From: Flavobacteriaceae bacterium
GTDB lineage: Bacteria; Bacteroidota; Bacteroidia; Flavobacteriales; Flavobacteriaceae
Length of the DNA: 64,000 nucleotides
Direction: 5' to 3'
Assembly (NCBI GenBank): GCA_023264015.1
Contig: JALQTJ010000005.1
Location: forward strand, 1-64,000
The notes under the pieces were generated by a model. That model made no database searches, was not told where the DNA came from, and saw only the letters and a program-made list of their open reading frames with translations. This document shows, in pieces, positions 34,808 through 42,931 of this stretch. The translations under genes and the position numbers were made by a program. How positions within the stretch are numbered: position 1 is the first letter of the stretch; each line of letters opens with the position of its first letter.

Positions 34808-36087
34808 AAAAGGTACTCCCTCTTTTTCTAGCGCTTTGCACCCTATTGGCCTACTACATCGTAGGATACCTTATCGAACGCGCCGACATACTCTTATTAC
34901 TCGGAAGTCTAGTGGTGCTTTTTTCAGCCTATTTCTATTTGATAGAACAGCGGCTTTCAGTGGGTTTAATTTTCATCCTTGGCCTGGCGTTTCGAGGGGT
35001 ATTCAGTTGCTCTTTCCCATCACTCTCCCAAGACATTTATCGCTTTATCTGGGACGGGAGTTTAACGCTGAGATCGATCAGTCCGTATGCCTATACTCCT
35101 AATGAGATCATGGCGCTCGGAGGTTTTGAAGAGCTACGAAGTCTGTACAGTCAAATGGGTCCCCTAAGCGCAGGCAACTATAGCAATTACCCTATGCTGA
35201 ACCAATTGATGTTTGCCTTTGGCGCATCTGTAGAGCACCCTCATTATGTCTACCGCTTTCTGATTGTTTTAGCCGATATCATTGCTTTCGGAATACTGCT
35301 GAAGCTCATTCAGTCACAAGAACACAAAGTTTGGGCGCTAGGCGCTTACTTCTTGAATCCTTTAGTAATCATTGAAGGAACGCACAATCTACATTTTGAG
35401 CCCCTAATGGTCGTCTTTTTCTTAAGTGCGCTCTATGCCTTAAAAGTAAAACGGCCTGTACAGGCAGGGTGGATGTATGCGGCATCGGTACTGACCAAAC
35501 TCATGCCGCTCATGCTCATTCCATTATTGCTGCGAACTCTAGGAAGAAAGCCCTTAAGTCGATTTGGGCTTTCATTTGTGTTGTTCTCGATACTTCTGGC
35601 CCTATTATTCGTTGGTCCTCAATGGGCAGCACATTGGGGCTCAAGTATCGGTTTGTGGTTCTCAAACTTTGAATTCAATCCTTCGATTTACCGTATCTAC
35701 AAAGAAGTCGGAAGAATGTTCGGTGCATATGACGATCAGCTCATTAAAGCTTATGGTTATCTGCAAATCATAGGAATGCTCGGATGGGCGGGGTATTTGA
35801 GTTTCAGAACGACCCATTTAGGCCAATTCATTCGTCATGGTTACTGGATTCTCATCGCCTATTTAATCACGGCCCCGACGGTACATCCGTGGTACCTCAT
35901 CACATTGGTTGCGCTGGCGGCCTTGAGAAGAGATCGCATTATACTCCTCTGGTCGGCAACGATTTTCATAAGTTATGCGGCCTATGGATTTGAACACAAC
36001 GAGCTTCCGTTGTGGCTAGTGGGACTTGAATACCTTCCGGTACTTGGTTACGCGTATTGGATTAACCGATCATCCTTAAGAAGCTGA
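34804..36087 (+). CDS. polytopic GT-C-like mannosyltransferase family protein
   Basis: A 427-residue membrane protein with about ten helices. The first outer loop carries SQDIYRFIWDGSLTLRSISP, the acidic D-x-YRxxWDG pattern of Bacteroidota and archaeal GT-C glycosyltransferases, followed by PYAYTP. Further conserved loops include GTHNLHFEPLMV and APTVHPWYLI. GT-C enzymes take sugars from polyprenyl-phosphate donors and work on the outer face; the polyprenyl-phosphate sugar synthase encoded two genes upstream could make that donor. This is the last gene of the operon and its 3' end overlaps the convergent pseudouridine synthase gene by 26 bases. Confidence 0.78.
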   Translation: MKKVLPLFLALCTLLAYYIVGYLIERADILLLLGSLVVLFSAYFYLIEQRLSVGLIFILGLAFRGVFSCSFPSLSQDIYRFIWDGSLTLRSISPYAYTPNEIMALGGFEELRSLYSQMGPLSAGNYSNYPMLNQLMFAFGASVEHPHYVYRFLIVLADIIAFGILLKLIQSQEHKVWALGAYFLNPLVIIEGTHNLHFEPLMVVFFLSALYALKVKRPVQAGWMYAASVLTKLMPLMLIPLLLRTLGRKPLSRFGLSFVLFSILLALLFVGPQWAAHWGSSIGLWFSNFEFNPSIYRIYKEVGRMFGAYDDQLIKAYGYLQIIGMLGWAGYLSFRTTHLGQFIRHGYWILIAYLITAPTVHPWYLITLVALAALRRDRIILLWSATIFISYAAYGFEHNELPLWLVGLEYLPVLGYAYWINRSSLRS

Positions 36088-36940
36088 CCTCCTTTTCGGT
36101 AAGGTGCCTAAAGTGTCCTCTGGGAAGGTCTTTCTTTGTTAAGCCTGCAAAACTCACTCGATCAAGCTTGGTTACTTCGTATCCGAAATGTTCAAAAATG
36201 CGGCGAACAATACGGTTTTTGCCGCTGTGAATCTCTATTCCGACTTCTCTTTTAGTGGCGCCCTGAATAAAACTGATCGCGTCTGCGACTACCGGGCCAT
36301 CTTCTAGCGTAATCCCTTTTTCAATTTCTTGCAAATGGTTTACGCGCAAGGATTTATCCAGTACCACATGATAAATTTTCCGAACCCCGTACTTCGGATG
36401 GGTTAAGCGCGCAGCAAGCTCTCCGTCATTCGTAAAAAGCAATAAGCCTGTGGTATTGCGATCGAGACGTCCTACCGGAAAAAGTCGTTGTTTGGTTGCC
36501 GAGGCGATCAATTCCATCACCGTACGTCTTCCCTTATCATCTGAGGTTGTGGTGAGGAAATTTTTGGGCTTGTTGAGCAGCACATACTCTTTACGTTCTG
36601 AAGAAATCAAGCGACCGTCAAAACGAACCTCATCGTTAAAAGAGACTTGAAAGCCCATCTCTGAAACCACCTTTCCGTTCACCGTCACGCTCCCGGTCTT
36701 AATGTAGGTATCTGCTTCTCTGCGAGAACATATACCTGCATGGGCGATGAAGCGATTCAAGCGCATCTTTCCGCTTGTAGCTGCTTTTTTCTCAGGTCGA
36801 GGCGCTGCAGCGGGCTTCTTCGCCGCCATTGGCTTTCTGGGTCCTGAATACTTTTTAGGACCAGCCTGAGCTTTTGAAGCCCCAGGTTTAGGCTTTCTAG
36901 GTGAATTTTTCGAAGGCAATCGGTAGGTTTTAAAGGGCAA
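36062..36940 (-). CDS. rluB: RsuA/RluB family pseudouridine synthase
   Basis: A 292-residue protein. Residues 1-55 are a Lys/Pro/Ala-rich disordered tail, common in Bacteroidota versions. An S4 RNA-binding domain follows (MRLNRFIAHAGICSRREADT), then the catalytic domain with VGRLDRNTTGLLLFTNDGEL holding the active-site Asp, and SGKNRIVRRIFEHFG. It makes pseudouridine in rRNA, most likely 23S (RluB type), though RsuA, RluE or RluF function cannot be excluded. The start lies within the 3' end of the UbiA gene (11-base overlap), suggesting translational coupling with isoprenoid genes. Confidence 0.88.
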   Translation of the reverse strand: MPFKTYRLPSKNSPRKPKPGASKAQAGPKKYSGPRKPMAAKKPAAAPRPEKKAATSGKMRLNRFIAHAGICSRREADTYIKTGSVTVNGKVVSEMGFQVSFNDEVRFDGRLISSERKEYVLLNKPKNFLTTTSDDKGRRTVMELIASATKQRLFPVGRLDRNTTGLLLFTNDGELAARLTHPKYGVRKIYHVVLDKSLRVNHLQEIEKGITLEDGPVVADAISFIQGATKREVGIEIHSGKNRIVRRIFEHFGYEVTKLDRVSFAGLTKKDLPRGHFRHLTEKEVSFLRMIG

Positions 36941-37832
36941 AAATAAACGCTTTTAGCTCACCTAAGCGTGAAAGGTCAAAAAAGAGTATCCCCATAACCC
37001 CCATGAATACCAACAATTTTAAGAACCAATGCATTTGGCTATAGAGGTTGAGGCGCTCTTTAAAAGACAAGGCAACCATCAGCATTAGAAAGCTGACCAG
37101 GGCGAAATAAAAGTAATAGCGCATTTGTGAGAGTTCAAAACTGTAAAGGATCAGTCCACTTAAGAGAAGTTCAAAGGCGAATAAGATTTGAATGAGGCGG
37201 CGGTTCTTTTGAGCTCCCCATGTGGTCGCAAGCGTACGCAGCCCTACCGCAATGTCTCCAGGTAGGTTCTCAAGATCCTTGATCAAGGTGATGATCCAAA
37301 GTAAAACGAACAAGAAGAATGCAAAAGCTAGAATGGTGCCGTCAAAGTAACGGTAATACAAAAACAATACTGCAATGGGGCTCACGGATAAAAAAGCGGA
37401 TAGTAAGCTACCCCACAGCGGAATGCTTCTCAAGCGATGCGAATAGAGCCAAATAGTCAAGAAATAACCCAAAAAATACAGTGAGGCTAGAAATGAAACC
37501 AAAACGCTCAAAAGCAAAGCGACACTTATTAAAAGGGCCGACCAACGCATCAAACTAGATGGACTTCTTTGCAAGTCAATCATCGTCTTAATAGGGCGAT
37601 TGATAAGATCTTTAGGTAAATCGTAATACTGATTGATCAGGTATCCGGCAGAAACCACCAAAAAACTTGCTCCTACTAAAAGATGAAGGTCTTTATTAAG
37701 CAACAATTCTGCTACCGAAAACGATCTACCAAAGATGTAAACCGCTGAGAGGTATTGTGCCAAGACAACAAGGAATCCGTTGTACAATCGAGCAACACTA
37801 AAGAGCGACCAAAAGCGGGCCTTTAGGTTCAT
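36930..37832 (-). CDS. UbiA family prenyltransferase
   Basis: A 300-residue protein with about nine membrane helices. The two Asp-rich motifs of UbiA enzymes are seen: a variant first motif at NQYYDLPKDLINRP (usual NDxxDxxxD) and the second at IKDLENLPGDIAVG (DxxxD). It transfers a prenyl chain to an aromatic or glycerol phosphate acceptor in the membrane. It is two bases downstream of mevalonate kinase, so substrate supply and use are in one operon. The Bacteroidota group closest by eye is the geranylgeranylglycerol-phosphate synthase-like branch, but the acceptor is not certain. Confidence 0.85.
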   Translation of the reverse strand: MNLKARFWSLFSVARLYNGFLVVLAQYLSAVYIFGRSFSVAELLLNKDLHLLVGASFLVVSAGYLINQYYDLPKDLINRPIKTMIDLQRSPSSLMRWSALLISVALLLSVLVSFLASLYFLGYFLTIWLYSHRLRSIPLWGSLLSAFLSVSPIAVLFLYYRYFDGTILAFAFFLFVLLWIITLIKDLENLPGDIAVGLRTLATTWGAQKNRRLIQILFAFELLLSGLILYSFELSQMRYYFYFALVSFLMLMVALSFKERLNLYSQMHWFLKLLVFMGVMGILFFDLSRLGELKAFIFAL

Positions 37833-37834
37833 GA

Positions 37835-38773
37835 CTAAAACGTATATACCACTTCTAGGGTGTGTCCTTCTAGTTCACGCTTGGCGCGTTCAAGGTCTTC
37901 AGTGAACCCTAAGAAATAGCCTCCTCCGCCAGATCCACAGAGCTTGAGATAATACGCATCAGTTTCTAGTCCTTTTTGCCAAAGTCCTAAGACGCTTTCA
38001 GGAATCATGGGTTTAAAGTGTTCAAAAACCACTTGAGATAGCTTTCTAAGGTCTTTGAATAAACCTTTCACTTCACCCTTTAAAAAATGATCGATACAGG
38101 CGTCGGTGTATTTCACGAACTGGTCGCGCATCACCTCTTCGAATTGCTTGTTTTCAAGGTTCTTCATGAAGAGTTGTACCATCGGAGCCGTCTCACCCAC
38201 CACTCCGCTGTCAAGTAAAAAAACCGCTCCCTTTCCGTCGAGATTCTGCGATGGAATATGCGTAGACTCCACGTGATCCTTCGCATGTATAAGAATAGGT
38301 ATACTTAAATAACTATTGAGCGGATCAAGCCCAGATGAAGTTCCGTGAAAGAAAGATTCCATCACTCCAAATTGCTGCTTGAGATCTAGTAATTTTTCGC
38401 GCGTCAAATTCTCTAAAACGGTAACTTTTTCAGTGGCATAACGGTCGTATATCGCTGCTACAATAGCACCACTGCTCCCTACTCCATAACCCATAGGGAT
38501 CGAGCTGTCAAAGTACATCCCTTCGACCAAGTCGGCCTCAAGACGCTCAAAGTCAAAATCGACCAATAGCGCTCCTTCGGCACGTTTCTGCCTCAGGTAT
38601 TCGGCATAACGCCCAAGTTTTTCGTTAGAATCTTTATGTGCAGTAGCCTCTTTGTCTTCAAAGCGCAAAGCTCCATTGAACGTGTTGAAAGGAATAGCAA
38701 GGCCTTTAGAATCTTTGATGATCCCGTACTCGCCGAAAAGCAAAATTTTGGCGTAAAACAGAGGGCCTTTCAT
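37835..38773 (-). CDS. mevalonate kinase (GHMP family)
   Basis: I start at 38773 (MKGPLFYAKILLFGEYGI), giving 312 residues; a start 33 bases upstream would overlap the -7 box. GHMP motifs: AKILLFGEYG near the N-terminus, MGYGVGSSGAIVAAI as the ATP loop, GTSSGLDPLNSYLSIP, and LCGSGGGGYFLGF near the end. With the adjacent diphosphomevalonate decarboxylase this is best read as a kinase of the mevalonate pathway. The neighbouring gene order supports mevalonate kinase, but phosphomevalonate kinase is possible. It has its own consensus -7 box in the 3' part of the upstream gene's region. Confidence 0.82.
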   Translation of the reverse strand: MKGPLFYAKILLFGEYGIIKDSKGLAIPFNTFNGALRFEDKEATAHKDSNEKLGRYAEYLRQKRAEGALLVDFDFERLEADLVEGMYFDSSIPMGYGVGSSGAIVAAIYDRYATEKVTVLENLTREKLLDLKQQFGVMESFFHGTSSGLDPLNSYLSIPILIHAKDHVESTHIPSQNLDGKGAVFLLDSGVVGETAPMVQLFMKNLENKQFEEVMRDQFVKYTDACIDHFLKGEVKGLFKDLRKLSQVVFEHFKPMIPESVLGLWQKGLETDAYYLKLCGSGGGGYFLGFTEDLERAKRELEGHTLEVVYTF

Positions 38774-38793
38774 TTTGTTTAATTTTCCTGATT

Positions 38794-38801
38794 CAAAGGT
38801 A
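38794..38801 (-). promoter_or_regulatory. -7 promoter box before mevalonate kinase
   Basis: The minus strand reads TACCTTTG, an exact TAnnTTTG box, 20 bases before the kinase start and just after the stop codon of the decarboxylase gene. It could give the kinase gene an internal promoter. Confidence 0.45.
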
Positions 38802-38806
38802 AACAA

Positions 38807-39868
38807 TTAAACAGCCCCTTCTCCGCAGCGATCGTGAATATAGAATCCGTCTTCGCAATGTTGCTTCAACTGGTTTTCGATAAAGTCATAAACCTCTTTT
38901 TTATGTGCTTCTGGATACAGCAAATGCACATTGGCCCCAGCATCTAAGGTAAAACAGAGAGGAGTTTGAGTCTGCGCTCTATACTCCCAAACCTTTTTAA
39001 TCACTTCTAGCGTCTGGGGTTCCATAAGCACAAAATAAGGGTTAGAGGTCATCATCATTGCATGAAGGCTTAAGGCTTCAGATTCTACGATTTTAATGAA
39101 CGCCTCTATATTTCCTTTTTTCATAGCCGCCACTAATGAACTCATATGCGACTGAGCTTGTTCAAAGCGAGCCTCTTTAAAGGGGTGATTTTTCATAAGA
39201 TCATGGCCTACCGTACTGCTCACCTTTTTGGTGCCTTTGTGAACGATCAGAATACTGTCTTGATAGGTCTTAAAAAGCTCATGAGGGCGCTCGAATTTTG
39301 TGGCGTACAAATCAGAACTGTTCTCTAGTTCAGCATGCTCTCCCCATGAGACGACGGGTCCTTCAATACTCCTCGCCGCACTACCCGATCCGAGTCGCGC
39401 CAGAAAAGAAGCCTTTTGAAGCCTTGCCTCTTCGGCAATTCCGCCCAACTTTTGCTCTAAGGCTACGATACCCATGGCCAAAGCCGCCATACCACTAGCT
39501 GAAGAAGCAATACCGCTGCTGTGCGGAAAAGTATTAACAGTATCTATCGTGATCTTATAGGCGCTTAAAAATGGACAATACAGCCGAATACGCTCTAGAA
39601 ACTGAACAATCTTAGGCTCAAATTCAGGTTTGGGCTCGCCCTCATAAATGACATGCACCTCAGACTTAGCCGCCTTTTCAAAAAGAATACGCGAAGTGGT
39701 GTGGGCCTCAGAAAGTGTGAATGAAATCGACGCATTCGCAGGTATCTGTGAGGCGTACTTACCCCAATACTTTACCAAGGCTATATTACTGGGTGCCTTA
39801 TGCGTAGTCTCAAACCTCTCGATGTTGGCGGAATGAACCGCTGATATAAAAGCTTCGTTATGATCCAT
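38807..39868 (-). CDS. mvaD: diphosphomevalonate decarboxylase
   Basis: I start at 39868 (MDHNEAFISAV), giving 353 residues, because a perfect -7 box lies nine bases upstream; an earlier in-frame start would contain that box. Motifs: APSNIALVKYWGK, ISFTLS, FPHSSGIASSASGMAALAMG (ATP loop), GSGSAARSIEGPVVSWG and FTLDAGANVHLLYP. The enzyme makes isopentenyl diphosphate from mevalonate diphosphate using ATP. With the kinase and UbiA downstream it forms an isoprenoid operon, the usual route in Flavobacteriia, which use the mevalonate rather than the MEP pathway. Confidence 0.92.
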   Translation of the reverse strand: MDHNEAFISAVHSANIERFETTHKAPSNIALVKYWGKYASQIPANASISFTLSEAHTTSRILFEKAAKSEVHVIYEGEPKPEFEPKIVQFLERIRLYCPFLSAYKITIDTVNTFPHSSGIASSASGMAALAMGIVALEQKLGGIAEEARLQKASFLARLGSGSAARSIEGPVVSWGEHAELENSSDLYATKFERPHELFKTYQDSILIVHKGTKKVSSTVGHDLMKNHPFKEARFEQAQSHMSSLVAAMKKGNIEAFIKIVESEALSLHAMMMTSNPYFVLMEPQTLEVIKKVWEYRAQTQTPLCFTLDAGANVHLLYPEAHKKEVYDFIENQLKQHCEDGFYIHDRCGEGAV

Positions 39869-39877
39869 AGCGTAGCT

Positions 39878-39885
39878 CAAAGATA
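39878..39885 (-). promoter_or_regulatory. -7 promoter box of the isoprenoid operon
   Basis: TATCTTTG on the minus strand, nine bases before the chosen mvaD start. On the other strand of this 96-base divergent region, TATCTTTT (39939-39946) is a near-consensus box for glpK. Confidence 0.55.
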
Positions 39886-39964
39886 CGCAGTGCGGCTGCA
39901 TCGACCGCGTGATCACCTCAACCTAAGTTGAAATAATGTATCTTTTTATTCCCAAAAACTTGAT

Positions 39965-41449
39965 ATGAAACGCTTCTTACTCGCCCTAGATCAAGGAACC
40001 ACGAGCTCACGGGCACTCATTGTCGATCAAAATGCGTCTGTACGTGCTGTGGCGCAAAGAGAGTTCAAGCAAATTTTTCCCCAGAACGGATGGGTAGAAC
40101 ACGACGCAGAAGAAATCTGGACGAGCCAAATAGAGGTGGTTCGTGAAGCCATAGCTAAAGCCGGGATAAAGGCAGAAGACATTGAAGCAATTGGGATTAC
40201 AAACCAACGTGAAACCACGGTGGTGTGGAACAGTGATACCGGAAAGCCTATTTACCATGCCATTGTATGGCAAGACAAGAGAACGACCGAGCGTTGTGAA
40301 GCGTTGAAAGCGGCCGGAAAGGCCGAAATGATTCGTTCAAAAACTGGACTCGTAGTGGATTCGTATTTCTCGGCCACTAAGATCGAGTGGATTCTCGACC
40401 ATGTCGAAGGTGCACGAGAACTCGCAACGGCCGGAAAACTCAAGGCAGGAACCATTGATAGCTGGTTGATTTACAATTTAACAGAAGGCGAAAAGCATAT
40501 CACCGATGTGACCAACGCCTCAAGAACGCTCCTTTACAATATCAATACCCTGGGTTGGGATGAGGAGCTTCTTGAACTGTTTCGAATTCCGAAAAACATG
40601 CTCCCAGAAGTAGTGCCTTCTAGCGGTGTTATGGGACACAGTTCAGAAAAGGTACTCGGAGCACGGACCGTGATTTCAGGGATTGCCGGAGATCAACAAT
40701 CCGCACTTTTCGGACAGCATTGTACCGAAGTGGGCATGGTTAAAAACACCTACGGAACAGGTTGTTTCATGCTCATGAACATCGGAGACCAACCCGTTTT
40801 GTCTGAGGCAAATCTACTCACCACCATCGCATGGCAAATCGGCGACGAAGTGACCTACGCCCTTGAAGGAAGCGTATTTATCGCTGGAGCAGTGGTCCAA
40901 TGGCTCAGAGATAGCCTTGGTTTTATAGAAGCGTCCTCAGAGGTTGAGGCACTCGCAGCAAGCGTTCCAGACAGTGAAGGCGTCTATTTTGTTCCGGCCT
41001 TTGTAGGATTAGGTGCTCCGTATTGGGAACCCTATGTCAGAGGGCAAATTACAGGCCTCACCCGCGGTACTACTAAGGCACATATTGCTAGAGCTGCACT
41101 AGATGCAATCGCCTTTCAGACTATGGACATCTTAGAGGCCATGCAAAAAGACTCAGGTAACAGCATAAAAGCCCTTAAGGTTGACGGAGGAGCCTCTAAC
41201 AACAACCTGCTCATGCAGTTTCAGGCAGACATCTTGCAGACCCCAGTGATTCGTCCAAAGGAGGTAGAATCTACAGCGCTTGGAGCGGCATATCTCGCGG
41301 GCTTAGCCACAGGATTCTTTGAATCAACCGCGCATATTGCATCGCTACAAGAACAAAGTCAGACCTTTGATCCAAACCCAATGAACGAAACGTTGAGTAC
41401 CTCCATCACAGGCTGGCACAAGGCCATTCAAATCGCACTTAACCATTAA
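39965..41449 (+). CDS. glpK: glycerol kinase
   Basis: A 494-residue FGGY-family kinase. [18 protein letters not shown] is the N-terminal phosphate loop, [10 protein letters not shown] and [12 protein letters not shown] are GlpK hallmarks, and GVDGGAS-type ATP contacts appear as [31 protein letters not shown] is also typical. It phosphorylates glycerol to glycerol 3-phosphate in the cytoplasm. glpF follows after three bases, forming a glycerol uptake and activation unit. The product is oxidised by GlpD encoded at 20553-22106. Confidence 0.95.
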   Translation: MKRFLLALDQGTTSSRALIVDQNASVRAVAQREFKQIFPQNGWVEHDAEEIWTSQIEVVREAIAKAGIKAEDIEAIGITNQRETTVVWNSDTGKPIYHAIVWQDKRTTERCEALKAAGKAEMIRSKTGLVVDSYFSATKIEWILDHVEGARELATAGKLKAGTIDSWLIYNLTEGEKHITDVTNASRTLLYNINTLGWDEELLELFRIPKNMLPEVVPSSGVMGHSSEKVLGARTVISGIAGDQQSALFGQHCTEVGMVKNTYGTGCFMLMNIGDQPVLSEANLLTTIAWQIGDEVTYALEGSVFIAGAVVQWLRDSLGFIEASSEVEALAASVPDSEGVYFVPAFVGLGAPYWEPYVRGQITGLTRGTTKAHIARAALDAIAFQTMDILEAMQKDSGNSIKALKVDGGASNNNLLMQFQADILQTPVIRPKEVESTALGAAYLAGLATGFFESTAHIASLQEQSQTFDPNPMNETLSTSITGWHKAIQIALNH

Positions 41450-41452
41450 ACC

Positions 41453-42190
41453 ATGAATACACTCGTTTCAGAATTTTTTGGCACCTACCTCATGATGCTT
41501 CTCGGGCTCGGGGTAAACGCCAACGTTTCTCTAAAGAACACCAAAGGATCGTTTAGCAGCGCCAGTGCATGGGTGCTGATTTGTGCAGGATGGGCCTTTG
41601 CTGTATATGTAGGCGTCGTTGTAGCCGGGCCTATTAGTGGCGCTCATCTTAACCCCGCGGTAAGTCTCGCGCTGTTGATCAATGGAAGTTTGTCAATGAC
41701 TGATTTTATCAGTTATGTGGGCGTTCAATTTGCGGGAGCGATTGCGGCCTCTTTCAGCGTGTGGTATATGTATAACGATCACTTCAAGGCAACCGAAAGC
41801 CTTGAAACGAGAAGGGGCGTTTTTTGCACAGCGCCAGAATACGCCAATGTGGCGCAAAACTTTTTCAGTGAATTTATCGGAGCCTTCGTCCTCTTATTCG
41901 CCATATTGCATTTTACAGATCCAGAACTCTTGGCTTCGGGCGAGAAGATCGGAATGGGATCTATTGGAGCTTTACCTGTAGCTATCGTCGTATGGGGCAT
42001 TGGTTTGTCGCTTGGAGGAACTACGGGTTACGCGATCAACCCTGCACGAGATTTAGGTCCGCGAATTGCGCATGCGCTGCTTCCGGTTAAAGAAAAGGCT
42101 GACGGCAATTGGTCGTATTCGTGGATTCCAGTTGTTGGGCCGCTCTGCGGAGCAGCCTTTGCCGCCCTCTTATTTTCTTTACTGAGCTAA
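41453..42190 (+). CDS. glpF: aquaglyceroporin (glycerol facilitator)
   Basis: A 245-residue MIP family channel with six helices and two half-helices. The first NPA motif is SGAHLNPAVSL (Asn67) and the second GYAINPARDLGPR (Asn196). Asp200 directly after NPAR is typical of glycerol facilitators rather than water-only aquaporins. It allows passive glycerol entry, trapped by GlpK encoded just upstream. The 3' end overlaps the convergent GDPD gene by 12 bases. Confidence 0.92.
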   Translation: MNTLVSEFFGTYLMMLLGLGVNANVSLKNTKGSFSSASAWVLICAGWAFAVYVGVVVAGPISGAHLNPAVSLALLINGSLSMTDFISYVGVQFAGAIAASFSVWYMYNDHFKATESLETRRGVFCTAPEYANVAQNFFSEFIGAFVLLFAILHFTDPELLASGEKIGMGSIGALPVAIVVWGIGLSLGGTTGYAINPARDLGPRIAHALLPVKEKADGNWSYSWIPVVGPLCGAAFAALLFSLLS

Positions 42191-42931
42191 GGCTCTGTCG
42201 GGATAGTTGCAGAAGATACCGTCCACCTTATATTCACGCATCAAAGCGATATCTTCAGGTTCATTCACGGTGTAGGTGAACACCTTAAAGCCGGCCTCAT
42301 GGATGGCCTTCACATTCTCAGCCGTCACGCGTTTGTACCACGGGTTAATCGCAATAGCGTTAAGTTCTTGAGCTTTGCTTAGGGCATCGAGTGGATCTTC
42401 TCCGGTGAGTACTGCGATGTCGAACTGCTCCTCTAATTCACGTACCCGATCAAGCTCCTCCCACTTAAAACTTGAGAAAACAAACTGATCTGACGTATAT
42501 CCGTGTTCGGCGATATACGTGCGAACGATACGCACCGAATCATCTGCAGTGTTAGACCCCTTTAATTCGATATTCAATGAAGTGCGTTTATCAAGTGCCT
42601 CGAGCACCTCGATGAGTGTCGGTACGCGATGTCCGCCCTCAAGAGTTAACGCCTTTACCTCTTCGAGATTCTTGGCTTCAATTGAGCCACTTCCGTCGGT
42701 GAGTTTATCTACTTCATCGTCGTGAAAGACCACAAGTTCGCCTGAAGCAATTTTAAACACATCTATTTCTATCATGGGGACACCCAATTCAACCGCCTTC
42801 TCGATAGAAGCCAATGTATTCTCGGTCTCGTATCCCATTGCGCCGCGATGACCGATAACATACAGTTCAGAAACAGAAGAAGTACAAGCGCTCATAAGCA
42901 GTATCAACAGAATTAGTTTAAAGGTTTTCAT
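42179..42931 (-). CDS. glycerophosphodiester phosphodiesterase lipoprotein
   Basis: I start at 42931 (MKTFKLILLILLMSAC), giving 250 residues with lipobox Cys16. GDPD motifs: GHRGAMGYETENTLAS with catalytic His28 and Arg29, MIEIDVF with metal-binding Glu and Asp, and VVFHDDEVDKLTDG with the second catalytic His. It hydrolyses glycerophosphodiesters from phospholipids to glycerol 3-phosphate and an alcohol. As an exported protein it would act in the periplasm, releasing G3P; the glycerol genes next to it suggest C3 and phosphate recovery. It is the last gene of the symporter-GH13-GDPD operon and overlaps the GH13 gene by 14 bases. Confidence 0.9.
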   Translation of the reverse strand: MKTFKLILLILLMSACTSSVSELYVIGHRGAMGYETENTLASIEKAVELGVPMIEIDVFKIASGELVVFHDDEVDKLTDGSGSIEAKNLEEVKALTLEGGHRVPTLIEVLEALDKRTSLNIELKGSNTADDSVRIVRTYIAEHGYTSDQFVFSSFKWEELDRVRELEEQFDIAVLTGEDPLDALSKAQELNAIAINPWYKRVTAENVKAIHEAGFKVFTYTVNEPEDIALMREYKVDGIFCNYPDRALAQ

